From Streptomyces griseochromogenes (GTDB lineage: Bacteria > Actinomycetota > Actinomycetes > Streptomycetales > Streptomycetaceae): a stretch of 64,000 nucleotides of DNA. Positions 34,672-45,402 of this stretch are shown here, one piece after another. The DNA is taken from the NCBI RefSeq assembly GCF_001542625.1, contig NZ_CP016279.1, positions 9,114,001 to 9,178,000 of the forward strand, written 5' to 3'. Within the stretch, counting starts at the first letter, position 1, and each line of letters opens with the position of its first letter. The notes beneath the pieces were generated by a model. That model was not told where the DNA came from. It ran no database searches and saw only the letters and a list, made by a program, of their open reading frames with translations. Position numbers and translations under genes: made by a program.

Positions 34672-35351
34672 CAGTTACCGTCCCCGCCCTTGGGGCGCGG
34701 CCCCAGCACCTTCTCCACCTCGGCGTCGTACGACTCGTCACTCATCCCGGCCGCATCACGCATCATCGACGGGCTGATCGGATCGCCCGGCACCTCGGCC
34801 GTCGCCACGTCCCAGAGCATGCCCTTGCCCGTCCGCCGCACCGAGTTCACCAGGTTCTCGCGGTCCTTGTCCCCGTAACCCGTGGTCATCGAGGCGTGGT
34901 TGATCTGGTCCACGCTCTCCTTCTCCACCTTGTCGTTGGAGGCGAAGGGATCCCCGACCGCCGAGTTGTAGGCGATCTTCATCGAGCCCTTCACATACTC
35001 GTCCGTCTGGTGGAAGGTGCCCGCCGCCAGGCCCATCGCCTCCGCGAACGCGTTGCCTTCCCGCATCAGATCCCGCACACCCCACTGCCAGCGCTCACAG
35101 AAGGTGTGCAGCACCGCGCCCAGATGGTCATCACCGACGTCCATGCCGGTCATCTCCAGGCTGGTGAAACCCCGCCCCGCGCCCGCCCAGCCCTTCATCC
35201 CACCCAGCGAATCCATCTCGCTCAGCGCCTTGTTGATCCCCTCCGCGATCGAGTTCAGGCCCTCTACCCGCAGGTCCGGTTGCCCGCCGCTCCCACTGCC
35301 GCCGGAGGATGCGGAACCCGCGCCCCCGCCTCCGTTCGGTGTCGCCTCCAT
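34671..35351 (-). CDS. ESX/T7SS-associated helical protein upstream of the Rhs toxin
   Basis: A 226-residue protein: a Gly/Ser-rich start (GGGGAGSASSGGSGSGG), then a helical region (LRVEGLNSIAEGINKALSEMDSLGGM; MTGMDVGDDHLGAVLHTFCERWQWGVRDLM) that resembles WXG100-like or EspA/EspB-type folds, and a charged C-terminus. It has no signal peptide. Its TGA overlaps the ATG of the Rhs gene (TGATG), so both are co-translated, suggesting a chaperone, adaptor or co-exported partner for the toxin. Not a canonical ~100-aa WXG100 protein. Confidence 0.7.
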   Translation of the reverse strand: MEATPNGGGGAGSASSGGSGSGGQPDLRVEGLNSIAEGINKALSEMDSLGGMKGWAGAGRGFTSLEMTGMDVGDDHLGAVLHTFCERWQWGVRDLMREGNAFAEAMGLAAGTFHQTDEYVKGSMKIAYNSAVGDPFASNDKVEKESVDQINHASMTTGYGDKDRENLVNSVRRTGKGMLWDVATAEVPGDPISPSMMRDAAGMSDESYDAEVEKVLGPRPKGGDGN

Positions 35352-35944
35352 TACCTTCCCTCCCCGGTCGGTCGTCCGGCCTCGGTACCCGAGTCCATGT
35401 CCACCACGCCACGCATACCGCTCTCCGGCCCTGCCACGGCGACCGCCTCCGGCACTATTCCGGCGACCGGTGGCAGCACCAGCCCCCGCTCGCCGTCACC
35501 CGCGTCCACCAGCACCCCGCACGGCAGCCCGGCCTCGGCCACCGCCGGTACTCCGGCGTCCAGCACCGCCGCGCCCCACACCGTGCGGTACCGCCACGTC
35601 CGGTCGGCCTCACCGCGCGCCCGCGCAAACCGCGCAAGCGCGGCCTCGTCGGTGAACGCGAGCAGCCACCGCGCCCCGTGCGTCTCCACCGTCAGGGCGT
35701 CGCCGTTCTCCCCGTAGGGGACGAGGACCCGGCGGCGGAATTCGCCCAGCACAGCCGCGAACTCACGCCGCCCGCGAGCGACCTCGTCCACCTCAGGGGG
35801 AGCAGGGGTCGCGTGCACCAATGGAGATGCCTCGGTCCGTACGTCCGACCTGGCCAGCTCCGCGTACTCCACCAGCTTTGACCTGCGTATCCGCCCCGCC
35901 GAGTCGGCTCCGCCCCCGAGTTCAGCCACGCCCGGGATCATCAC
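35351..35944 (-). CDS. SseB-like domain protein of the T7SS cassette
   Basis: A 197-residue cytoplasmic protein. The central part (REFAAVLGEFRRRVLVPY ... NGDALTVETHGARWLLAFTDEAALARFARARG) matches the N-terminal domain of SseB-like proteins often found near streptomycete ESX loci. The remainder (VLVDAGDGERGLVLPPVAGIVPEAVA) forms a second strand-rich lobe. The stop overlaps the start of the following gene by one base, so this is the first gene of the three-gene toxin cassette on the minus strand. Role in secretion or chaperoning is inferred from context. Confidence 0.7.
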   Translation of the reverse strand: MMIPGVAELGGGADSAGRIRRSKLVEYAELARSDVRTEASPLVHATPAPPEVDEVARGRREFAAVLGEFRRRVLVPYGENGDALTVETHGARWLLAFTDEAALARFARARGEADRTWRYRTVWGAAVLDAGVPAVAEAGLPCGVLVDAGDGERGLVLPPVAGIVPEAVAVAGPESGMRGVVDMDSGTEAGRPTGEGR

Positions 35945-36022
35945 ACCAGCACATTGACGATCGCAACGCGGCTCCCGGCCCGTTGGACGGCCTTGGCCGA
36001 ATGTATCCGTGCACGCGGCCGG

Positions 36023-37216
36023 CTACGGCACGCTCAAGCGCCGGAACTCGATCGTGTCGTAAGTCCCCTTCGCGCCCGTCTCGTAGAGGACGCCGACCGT
36101 GTCCGAGCCGAGCTGGACGAGGTCGGAGTAGGCGGCCCGCTCGGCCGAGAGGGTCTGCAGCTTGGTGAAGGTGTGGCCGTCGTCCGTGCTGGACCACAGG
36201 GCCATGGCGCGGCGGGCCGTGGGCACGGAGGGGGCGGAGAACAGGAGCGGTGCCTCGTGGCCGTGTAGTTGCAGGACGCTGCCCTGGACGACCGGCACGT
36301 CGTTCAGGGTGGGCTGGACGGCGTAGGGGCGTTCCAGGGTCTGGCCGCCGTCGCGGGAGTAGGCGTCGATGCGGTGGCCAACGGCCTTGCCGTTCTGCTG
36401 GCGGGAGTTGAAGTACACGCGGCCGTCCGGGAGTTGGGCGGCGCTGGTCTCGTTGGCGTTGGTCACGCCGTCGTAGGTGTCGTCGACGAAGCCGAGGTGC
36501 CAGGTGCGCCCCTCGTCGTCGCTGTAGAGGGCGTGGCCGCCGTAGTACTTGGACTCCACGCCGGTGTCGTGGGAGCCGGCGGGCGGGGCGGCCGAGTGGT
36601 TGGCGGGGATCAGCAGGCGGCCGGTGTGCGGGCCCCGGGTCAGGGCGACCCCGTGTCCGGGGCCGGTCGCGTACCAGCGCCAGCCGCGCCGCTTCACCTC
36701 GGCCGTGATCTCCTTCGGGGAGGTGAAGTGGCGGCCGTCGTCCCAGCTGCGCTGCACGAACACCCGGCGGCCGCGCTCCTCGCCGGTCTCGCCACGCATG
36801 ATCTGCGCCTCCGTCACGGCTCCGCTGTTGTACGAGGTGACGAGGACGACGGCGCCGGAGCGCGGGTCGACCACGGGCGCCGGGTTGCCCCGGGTGTTCC
36901 CCTCCCCCGCGGCCACCACGGTCAGCGGGCCCCAGGTGCAGCCGCCGTCGGCGGAGCGGCGCAGGACGACGTCGATGTCGCCGCTGTCGCCGGCGCCGTC
37001 GTGCCGGCCCTCGGCGAAGGCCAGGACGGTGCCGTGCCCGGTCCTGACCATCGCGGGGATCCGGTACGTGTGATAGCCGCCCGCGCCGGACACGTACGGC
37101 ACCGAGGTGGTGCAGCCGGAGCTCGCGTGGGCGGGGGTCGCGTGGGCGGGCAGGCGTGCGGTGAGCGAGGTGAGGAGCGCGAGCGTGGTGAGGAGCGTGC
37201 GGTGGAGCGGCGTCAC
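36023..37216 (-). CDS. Secreted exo-alpha-sialidase, GH33
   Basis: A 397-residue enzyme that removes terminal sialic acids. Signal peptide MTPLHRTLLTTLALLTSLTARLPAHA. The mature six-bladed propeller shows the YRIPAMV arginine motif and five Asp-boxes (SADGGCTW, SWDDGRHF, SDDEGRTW, SRDGGQTL, STDDGHTF). YSDLVQLGSDTVGVLYETG provides the active-site Tyr/Glu pair. There is no carbohydrate-binding domain. The GTG at 37216 overlaps the stop of the response regulator as GTGA, so production is coupled to the two-component system. It fits with the aldolase/importer operon at 16.6-23.1 kb for sialic acid use. Confidence 0.92.
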   Translation of the reverse strand: MTPLHRTLLTTLALLTSLTARLPAHATPAHASSGCTTSVPYVSGAGGYHTYRIPAMVRTGHGTVLAFAEGRHDGAGDSGDIDVVLRRSADGGCTWGPLTVVAAGEGNTRGNPAPVVDPRSGAVVLVTSYNSGAVTEAQIMRGETGEERGRRVFVQRSWDDGRHFTSPKEITAEVKRRGWRWYATGPGHGVALTRGPHTGRLLIPANHSAAPPAGSHDTGVESKYYGGHALYSDDEGRTWHLGFVDDTYDGVTNANETSAAQLPDGRVYFNSRQQNGKAVGHRIDAYSRDGGQTLERPYAVQPTLNDVPVVQGSVLQLHGHEAPLLFSAPSVPTARRAMALWSSTDDGHTFTKLQTLSAERAAYSDLVQLGSDTVGVLYETGAKGTYDTIEFRRLSVP

Positions 37217-37878
37217 GCACCCATGCTGCCCGGAATGACCAGCCCCGACTCGTAGCCCACGACGACCAGCTGGGCCCGGTCGCGCGCCCCGAGCTTGCCC
37301 ATGATCCGGCTCACATGGGTCTTCGCGGTGAGCGGGCTCAGCCCCAACACCTCAGCTATTTCAGTGTTGTTGAGGCCATGGGCGACCAGTGTCAGCACCT
37401 CTCGTTCACGGTCCGAGAGGCAATCGGGACCGCCCGTCGGGGGCGCGGAGGGGCTGCGCAGAAACCGCTCGATCAGGCGTGCCGTCGGCCCCGGGGAGAG
37501 CAGCGCCTCGCCCGCGGCGATGGTGCGGATCGCGTCGAGCAGGTCGGCCGGACGGGTGTCCTTCACCAGGAACCCGGAGGCGCCGGCGCGCAGCGCGTCC
37601 ACGATGTGCTCGTCGGTGTCGTAGGTGGTCAGGACGAGCACCCTCACCCCGGCCAGGTCCTCGTCGGCGGCGATCAGCCGGGTGGCCTCGATGCCGTCGA
37701 GGCCGGGCATGCGGATGTCCATCAGCACCACGTCGGCGCGCTCGGCGCGGGCGAGGCCGACGGCCTCGCGGCCGGTGGCCGCCTGGCCGACGACCTCCAT
37801 GTCCGGCGCGGACTCGACCAGCATCGTGAACGCGGCCCGGACGAGGGTCTGGTCGTCGGCGAGCAGCACCCGGATCAT
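37213..37878 (-). CDS. Response regulator, NarL/LuxR type
   Basis: A 221-residue two-component regulator. The receiver has IRVLLADDQTLVRAAFTMLVES, the phosphorylation site Asp in VVLMDIRMPGLDGIEA and the switch Lys in FLVKDTRPADLL. The C-terminal HTH is LSDREREVLTLVAHGLNNTEIAEVLGLSPLTAKTHVSRIMGKLG. It overlaps the kinase gene by 4 bases and its stop overlaps the sialidase start, so all are in one operon. Targets unknown; the sialidase and MMPL genes are likely. Confidence 0.95.
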   Translation of the reverse strand: MIRVLLADDQTLVRAAFTMLVESAPDMEVVGQAATGREAVGLARAERADVVLMDIRMPGLDGIEATRLIAADEDLAGVRVLVLTTYDTDEHIVDALRAGASGFLVKDTRPADLLDAIRTIAAGEALLSPGPTARLIERFLRSPSAPPTGGPDCLSDREREVLTLVAHGLNNTEIAEVLGLSPLTAKTHVSRIMGKLGARDRAQLVVVGYESGLVIPGSMGA

Positions 37879-39059
37879 CTCGGCCCTCCCAGGGGCAGTA
37901 CGGCCGTCACTTCGAAGCCCTTCCCGTCCTTGCGCGCTCCGGCGTCCACGGTGCCGCCGACGCTGCGGGCCCGCTCCCGCATGCCGACGAGGCCGTAGCC
38001 GGGCGGGCCGTCGCCGCCGCCCACGCCGTCGTCGGTGACCCGGACGTACAGGGCGCCGTCGTGCTCGTACACGTGCACACGCACGGTGAGATCGTCCCGG
38101 CCGCCGTGCCGTACGGCGTTGGTGAGCGCCTCCTGCACGATCCGGTAGGCGGCGGCGCCCACGGCGGGCGGGACGCCGTCGGCCCGGGCCTCCAGGTCCA
38201 CCTCGGCCCGTGCCGTCTTCGCCAGGTCGGGCAGCCCGTGCAGGCCGGGCAGCGGGCCGCGGGAGTCCGGGGAACCGGGGTCGCGCAGGACCTCCAGGGT
38301 CGTGCGGAGTTCACCGCGGGCCGTGCGGCAGGTCTCGGCGATGTCGTCCAGGGCCTCGGCGACGGCGGCCCGGTCCAGGCGGCCGGGGTCGGCGGCCAGG
38401 ACGTGGGCGGCGACCGAGGTCCGCACGCCGATGAGGGTGATGCTGTGGGCGAGCAGGTCGTGCAGGTCGCGGGCGATGCGCAGGCGTTCCTCGGCGACCC
38501 TGCGGCGGGCCTCCTCCTCGCGGGTGCGTTCGGCGCGTTCGGCGCGTTCGAGGGCGGCGGCCGCGTTCTCCCGGTGGACGCGGATGTAGCCGCCCAGCAC
38601 GAGCATGGAGACGATCCAGCCGGTGATCTGGAACGACACCGCGAGCCCGGCCATGCCGTGGCCGATCTTCAGGACCAGCATGAGCCCGATGACGGCGCAG
38701 CCGATGACCGCCGTGCGCACGGGGCCGCTCATGACCGCCACCGTGTAGAGGACGACCATGGAGGCGGCGGTCGGCGCGGAGTGGTTGTAGTTCTGCTGGT
38801 GGTAGAGCGCGATCAGCGGGATCGTGAGCGCCAGCACCGTCAGCGGTGCCGTGCGGCGCCGGGCCAGCGGCACGTGGAGGCCGAGCAGCAGGACCCAGCC
38901 GAGCGCGTCCGGGTGCCGTCCGCTGCCGACGGTCACCGCGATCACGGAGGCCAGGGCGGCGAGGGCGACGGCGAGGCACGCGTCCTGCCGCAGCTGGCCG
39001 AGGGACGCGAAGGCCCGTCGGGGCCGGACGGCGGTGATGGTTGCCTGCACGGGGTTCAT
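37875..39059 (-). CDS. Sensor histidine kinase, HisKA_3 type
   Basis: A 394-residue membrane kinase. Four to five hydrophobic segments in residues ~30-150 (ACLAVALAALASVIAVTV, LGWVLLLGLHVPL, VVLYTVAVMSGPVRTAVIGCAVIGL, SMLVLGGYI) are followed by a coiled stretch (AALERAERAERTREEEARRR). The dimerisation/phosphoacceptor helix is RIARDLHDLLAHSITLI, and the ATPase domain has IVQEALTNAVRHG and GVGGGDGPPGYGLVGMRERARSVGG. It has no extracellular sensor domain, so the signal is probably sensed within the membrane. The start at 39059 is taken because the first hydrophobic segment follows; no stop separates it from upstream shadow sequence. Confidence 0.93.
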   Translation of the reverse strand: MNPVQATITAVRPRRAFASLGQLRQDACLAVALAALASVIAVTVGSGRHPDALGWVLLLGLHVPLARRRTAPLTVLALTIPLIALYHQQNYNHSAPTAASMVVLYTVAVMSGPVRTAVIGCAVIGLMLVLKIGHGMAGLAVSFQITGWIVSMLVLGGYIRVHRENAAAALERAERAERTREEEARRRVAEERLRIARDLHDLLAHSITLIGVRTSVAAHVLAADPGRLDRAAVAEALDDIAETCRTARGELRTTLEVLRDPGSPDSRGPLPGLHGLPDLAKTARAEVDLEARADGVPPAVGAAAYRIVQEALTNAVRHGGRDDLTVRVHVYEHDGALYVRVTDDGVGGGDGPPGYGLVGMRERARSVGGTVDAGARKDGKGFEVTAVLPLGGPR

Positions 39060-39115
39060 CTTCCGGTAGGCGGGTGCCCCTGCCGAGAGCGGGGGCACCC
39101 GGAGGTCAGGCCACG

Positions 39116-41191
39116 TCAGCCCACGGGTTCCGGGACGCGCTCCCGGCCCGCGGACGGTGTCCCGGACAGCCGCCCCGGCCACCACACCCGCCGCCCCAGC
39201 GCCACGCTCGCGCTGGTCACCAGGTAGGTGCGGACGAGGAAGGTGTCCAGCAGGACGCCGACCGCGATGACGAGGCCCAGCTCGGCCAGCGGGACCAGCC
39301 CCATGTCGGTCAGCACGGCGAAGGTGGCGGCGAGGACGAGCCCGGCGGAGGCGATGACCCCGCCGGTCGTGCGCAGGGCGGTCAGCGCGGCCTCGGCCGG
39401 CTCCATGCCCCGCAGCGACTCCTCGCGCATGCGGTGCATCAGGAAGATGCCGTAGTCGACGCCGAGGGCGACCAGGAACACGAAGGACAGCAGGCCGAGA
39501 CCGGGGTCGGTGCCGTGGAAGCCGGACAGCGGTCCGAACACCAGCCCGCCGACGCCGAGCGCCGCGCCCCACACCGCCACCACGGCGGCCACCAGGATCA
39601 GCGGCGCGACCAGGGAGCGGAGCAGGACGATCAGTATCAGCAGCACGGAGAGCAGGACGATCGGTACGACGACCAGCCGGTCGCGGGCGTCGGTGTCCTT
39701 CAGGTCGAGCTGCTGGGCGCTGGGCCCGCCCACGTAGGAGCCGCCGAGCCGGTCCCTGAGCGCCTGGATGGTGGCGGTCTCGGCGGCGGACTGGGGCGGG
39801 GCGGACGCGGTCACCGAGATCTCGGTCCAGCCCCCGCCGGTACGGCCCTTCCGCGCGCTCGCCACGCCCCGGGTGCCCTCGGCCGCCGCCAGCGTGGCGT
39901 CGGCGCGGTCCGCCGGGGTGAGGATCTCGACGGGCTGCGCCGACCGTTCGGGGAAGGCCTTCGCGAGGGTGTCCATCGCGGTGACGGAGCCGGGCCGGTC
40001 GACGAAGGTGTCCAACTGCTTGAGCGGGCCGGGCAGGTTCAGCGTGCCCAGGGCGAGGGCGCCGAGCAGGACGGCTCCGGAGGCGAGGACGGTCAGCGGG
40101 CGGCGCCCGGCCGAGGAGCCCATCGCGGCGAACAGCGACCGGCGCTCCTTCGGGGTGCTGCCGTGGGCGGGCACGAGCGGCCAGAACACGCGGCGGCCCA
40201 GCAGGACCAGGACGGCGGGGAGCAGCGTCAGCATCGCGGCCAGCGCGCACAGCACGCCGACGGTGCCGAGCGGGCCCATGCCCCTGCTGGAGTTGAGGTC
40301 GGCGGCGAGCAGGCACAGCAGCCCGGCGGCGACCGTGCCGGAGGAGGCGAGGACGGCGGGCCCGCAGCCGCGCAGCGCGGCCCGCATCGCGTCGTACGGC
40401 CGCTCGTGGCGCCGTAGCTCCTCGCGGTAGCGGGAGACGAGGAGCAGGGCGTAGTCGGTGCCGGCGCCGAAGACGAGGATCGTCATGATGCCCGCGCTCT
40501 GGCCGGAGACGGCGGTGCCGAAGACCTGGTTGAGGCCGTAGGCGGCGGCTCGGGCGAGGAAGTCGGCGATGCCGGCGACGACGAGCGGGACCAGCCACAG
40601 CAGGGGGCTGCGGTAGATGAGGATCAGCAGGATCGCGACGACGGCGACCGTGGTGTAGAGCAGGGGCCCGCCGAGGGAGGCGTACACCCCGGAGGCGTCG
40701 GTGGCGAGGGCTGCCGGGCCGCCCACCTCGACCGTCAATGCGCCCTGGCCGTGGGCGACCTGGCGGACGTCGTCGACGAAGCCGTCGCGCTTCTTCTCGT
40801 CGGTGCCGGGCTCGTTGCTGGTGACCGGGTACATCAGGGTGGTGCCGTCGGCGGACGGGACGCCGCGCGGGGCGGTGGTCAGGGTGTGGCGGTGGGCGAT
40901 CGTCGCCACCTGGCGTCCGGCCGTCGTCCGGTCGGCGGCGGTGAGGCCGCCCGCACGGTGGTAGACGAGGACCAGGTCGGTGCTCTCGCCGCCGGGCAGC
41001 CGGTCCTGGAGCCTGGCGGCCCGGGTGGAGTCGGCGGACGCGGGCAGGTAGTCGGTCGCCCGGTCGTGCTGGACGTCGGCGAGCCTGGCGGCGAACGGCC
41101 CCGCCACGGCCAGCAGGACCACCCACAGGCCCAGCACCAGCCAGGGCAGTCCCCTTCGCCCGCCTGTCGCACGTGTTCTCGCGGCCCCCAT
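39116..41191 (-). CDS. MMPL family transporter
   Basis: A 691-residue RND-superfamily exporter with two halves of six helices. The first helix is PWLVLGLWVVLLAVAGPF, followed by an extracytoplasmic domain. Conserved stretches include VVAILLILIYRSPLLWLVPLV, the charged-cluster FGAGTDYALLLVSRYREELRR (first half), and VALGVDYGIFLMHRMREESLRGM (second half) with the GxxxDY pattern of MmpL proteins. It lies 56 bp upstream of the kinase gene. Possible roles: export of lipids, siderophores or toxic compounds. First gene of the MMPL-kinase-regulator-sialidase run, preceded by an inverted repeat. Confidence 0.92.
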   Translation of the reverse strand: MGAARTRATGGRRGLPWLVLGLWVVLLAVAGPFAARLADVQHDRATDYLPASADSTRAARLQDRLPGGESTDLVLVYHRAGGLTAADRTTAGRQVATIAHRHTLTTAPRGVPSADGTTLMYPVTSNEPGTDEKKRDGFVDDVRQVAHGQGALTVEVGGPAALATDASGVYASLGGPLLYTTVAVVAILLILIYRSPLLWLVPLVVAGIADFLARAAAYGLNQVFGTAVSGQSAGIMTILVFGAGTDYALLLVSRYREELRRHERPYDAMRAALRGCGPAVLASSGTVAAGLLCLLAADLNSSRGMGPLGTVGVLCALAAMLTLLPAVLVLLGRRVFWPLVPAHGSTPKERRSLFAAMGSSAGRRPLTVLASGAVLLGALALGTLNLPGPLKQLDTFVDRPGSVTAMDTLAKAFPERSAQPVEILTPADRADATLAAAEGTRGVASARKGRTGGGWTEISVTASAPPQSAAETATIQALRDRLGGSYVGGPSAQQLDLKDTDARDRLVVVPIVLLSVLLILIVLLRSLVAPLILVAAVVAVWGAALGVGGLVFGPLSGFHGTDPGLGLLSFVFLVALGVDYGIFLMHRMREESLRGMEPAEAALTALRTTGGVIASAGLVLAATFAVLTDMGLVPLAELGLVIAVGVLLDTFLVRTYLVTSASVALGRRVWWPGRLSGTPSAGRERVPEPVG

Positions 41192-41219
41192 GGAAACCGG
41201 CCCTCCCTCTGTGACGGAT

Positions 41220-41240
41220 GTCTGGATACGGCTTCCAGAC
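41220..41240. promoter_or_regulatory. Inverted repeat upstream of the MMPL gene
   Basis: GTCTGGA (41220-41226) and TCCAGAC (41234-41240) with a 7-base spacer, 29-49 bp upstream of the MMPL start. This is a typical operator or response-regulator site position. A link to the response regulator of the same operon is possible but unproven. Confidence 0.5.
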
Positions 41241-41367
41241 TTCCGTCGCGGCGGGCCGCGATCGTCGGGCGTGGGGGCGAGTTCGGGGGTACTGCCACGG
41301 GTGTCCGAGGGGCGCCCTTACTCCCCGGGGAGTACCGGGAGGGCGTGTGCGCCGGGCCGGACGGGTG

Positions 41368-42063
41368 TCAGGACGGTGTGCGCGCGGCGGCGAGCAGCCG
41401 GTTCACGTCGTCGGTGCAGATGGTCAGGGCCGCGCCGATCGTGGCGAGGGCGTCGCGTTCGGCGGGGGTGTAGAGGCCGTCGGCCAGCGCGATACGGGCC
41501 GCCTGGAGGAGGAGCCCCTCGCGGCCGCCCGGGGCGAGGTGGGGGGCGAGCGGGTCGAGGGCCTCGTGCAGCTCTATGGCGAGGCTCGCCCCGCACGGTC
41601 CGCCGAGCACCCGGCCGGTGTCGGCGGCGAGTGCCTCGACCAGGGCGGCCAGCTGGTCCTCGGTGCAGTCCTCGAAACCGGCCGTGCGGACGGCGGCGGC
41701 GGCCGTCTCCAGGGCCGTACGGGAGCCTGAGCCGCCGGCGGCGAGCACGGCGAGGGCGACGGTGTGCACGGCGTCGCGGAGCATCGCGGAGAAGCGGCGG
41801 GTGGTGGGATGGTCGAGGACGTCGGTGCCGTAGTGGTGGCGGCAGGACGCGCACTCCACGACGGGTCCGGTCGCCCCGCGCGGCAGCACGGGCACGCCGA
41901 GGAGGGTGAAGCGGCGGCGCCCGGTGAGCCGCTGGTAGTTGCGGTCGCCTCCGCAGCCGGGGCAGAAGAACTCGCCGTCGCCCACGGGTGTCCATGCGGT
42001 GCGGGTGCCCAGGATGCGCACAGCCCTGGTGGCACGGCCGTCTCGTCCCCGTACTGGCAGCAC
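41368..42063 (-). CDS. TerB-like protein with N-terminal zinc ribbon
   Basis: A 231-residue protein. A zinc ribbon near the N-terminus (FFCPGCGGDRNYQRL ... ECASCRHHYG, two CxxC pairs) precedes a helical TerB-like domain (LLQAARIALADGLYTPAERDALATIGAALTICTDDVNRLLAAA). TerB domains are linked to tellurite and stress responses, but this layout is also a conserved streptomycete protein of unknown role. GTG 42063 is chosen, since GGAGG lies 6 bases before it and the sequence MLPVRGRDGRATRAVRILG starts there; the frame extends 20 codons upstream without support. Confidence 0.75.
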   Translation of the reverse strand: MLPVRGRDGRATRAVRILGTRTAWTPVGDGEFFCPGCGGDRNYQRLTGRRRFTLLGVPVLPRGATGPVVECASCRHHYGTDVLDHPTTRRFSAMLRDAVHTVALAVLAAGGSGSRTALETAAAAVRTAGFEDCTEDQLAALVEALAADTGRVLGGPCGASLAIELHEALDPLAPHLAPGGREGLLLQAARIALADGLYTPAERDALATIGAALTICTDDVNRLLAAARTPS

Positions 42064-42190
42064 GTCGCACCTCCGTAACCGCACGGCAACATCGCCGCGC
42101 TGGCGTGATGTTAGCCACATCACGGAGGCTGAGTCAGTACCTCGTACGAGACCTTTCTGTGACCTCCGGGGCGCGATGGCCGATAAGTGA

Positions 42191-42228
42191 CGGGGCCCTG
42201 GCCGTCGTATACGACGGCCAGGGCCCCG
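42191..42228. terminator. Perfect 38-bp palindrome, leuA terminator
   Basis: The two halves, 42191-42209 and 42210-42228, are exact reverse complements: 19 bp each (CGGGGCCCTGGCCGTCGTA) with no spacer. It lies 20 bp after the leuA stop and 140 bp upstream of the TerB-like gene start. No T-tract. This is the strongest hairpin in the window and serves to end the leuA transcript. Confidence 0.85.
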
Positions 42229-42247
42229 AAAGTGCCGGTCAGAGCGG

Positions 42248-44251
<2,004 letters not shown>

Positions 44252-44319
44252 TCACCCTATTTCACCAATCATGGTCGCAGGTAGTGACACCGAAGTGACT
44301 CAGTGCAAGGGTGCCGGGC

Positions 44320-45381
44320 ATGACGACCAACGGGGGCTTTGAGCCCGTCTTCTGCCCGATCGTGCCGCCGCACGTCCTCGACCGGCTCGCCCAGCACGAG
44401 GACCCAGCCGTCGCCGACGCCGCACAACGCACCCTGGAGCACGACGCCCTGCACCGCACCCGGCGCAGGATCACCGCAGCGCGGGGCGCGGCCGCACCCG
44501 CCGGCACCCCGTCCGGCAAGCCGGACCGCACCATCTACGACGCCCATCACACCGAGACCCTGCCGGGCGAGAAGGTCCACTCCGAGCAGGACCCGCCCTC
44601 CAAGGACGCGACCGTCAACCGCGCGCACGCGGGCCTGGGCGCCACGTTCGACCTGTACCTCAAGGTCTACGACCGGCACTCGATCGACGACGCCGGACTG
44701 CCGCTGATCGCGACCGTCCACTACGGCGAGAAGTACGACAACGCCTTCTGGAACGGCGAGCAGATGGTGTTCGGCGACGGTGACGGCGAGCTGTTCCTCG
44801 ACTTCACCCTCCCCATCGACGTGATCGGCCACGAGCTGACCCACGGCGTCACCCAGTACACGGCGAACCTTGAGTACTACGGCCAGTCCGGAGCGCTCAA
44901 CGAGTCCGTGTCGGACGTCTTCGGCTCGCTGATCAAGCAGCACGCGCTGGGCCAGACCGCACAGCAGGCCGACTGGCTGATCGGCGCGGGCCTGCTCGGG
45001 CCGAACGTCCACGGCGAGGCGCTGCGCTCGATGAAGGCTCCGGGCTCGGCGTACGACGACCCGAACCTGGGCAAGGACCCGCAGCCCGCGACGATGGACG
45101 GCTACGTCAGGACGAGCCGTGACAACGGCGGGGTGCACACCAACTCCGGCATCCCGAACCACGCCTTCTACCTGGTCGCCTCCGCGCTCGGCGGGAACGC
45201 CTGGGAGCGGGCCGGGCAGATCTGGTACGACGTGCTGACCGGCGGCGAACTGGGGACGGACGCCCAGTTCGCCGACTTCGCCACGCTGACCGTGAAGGCG
45301 GCCCGGGAGCGGTACGGAGCCGGTGACGAGATCCAGGCCGTGCAGAAGGCCTGGGAGCAGGTCGGGGTGCAAACGCTCTAG
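44320..45381 (+). CDS. M4 metallopeptidase, protealysin-like
   Basis: A 353-residue zinc protease of the thermolysin family. VIGHELTHGVTQYTANLEY holds the HExxH zinc site, and GALNESVSDVFGSL supplies the third zinc ligand (Glu). GGVHTNSGIPNHAFYLVA contains the second active-site His. The N-terminus lacks a signal peptide and the long PPEP propeptide; it carries a short precursor with CPIVPPHVLDRLA, as in protealysin-type enzymes, so it may act inside the cell or leave by another route. ATG 44320 has AAGGG 8 bases upstream; GTG 44311 is an alternative. The next gene is a likely inhibitor. Confidence 0.93.
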   Translation: MTTNGGFEPVFCPIVPPHVLDRLAQHEDPAVADAAQRTLEHDALHRTRRRITAARGAAAPAGTPSGKPDRTIYDAHHTETLPGEKVHSEQDPPSKDATVNRAHAGLGATFDLYLKVYDRHSIDDAGLPLIATVHYGEKYDNAFWNGEQMVFGDGDGELFLDFTLPIDVIGHELTHGVTQYTANLEYYGQSGALNESVSDVFGSLIKQHALGQTAQQADWLIGAGLLGPNVHGEALRSMKAPGSAYDDPNLGKDPQPATMDGYVRTSRDNGGVHTNSGIPNHAFYLVASALGGNAWERAGQIWYDVLTGGELGTDAQFADFATLTVKAARERYGAGDEIQAVQKAWEQVGVQTL

Positions 45382-45402
45382 TTCCGTACTAGACACTGAC
45401 CC

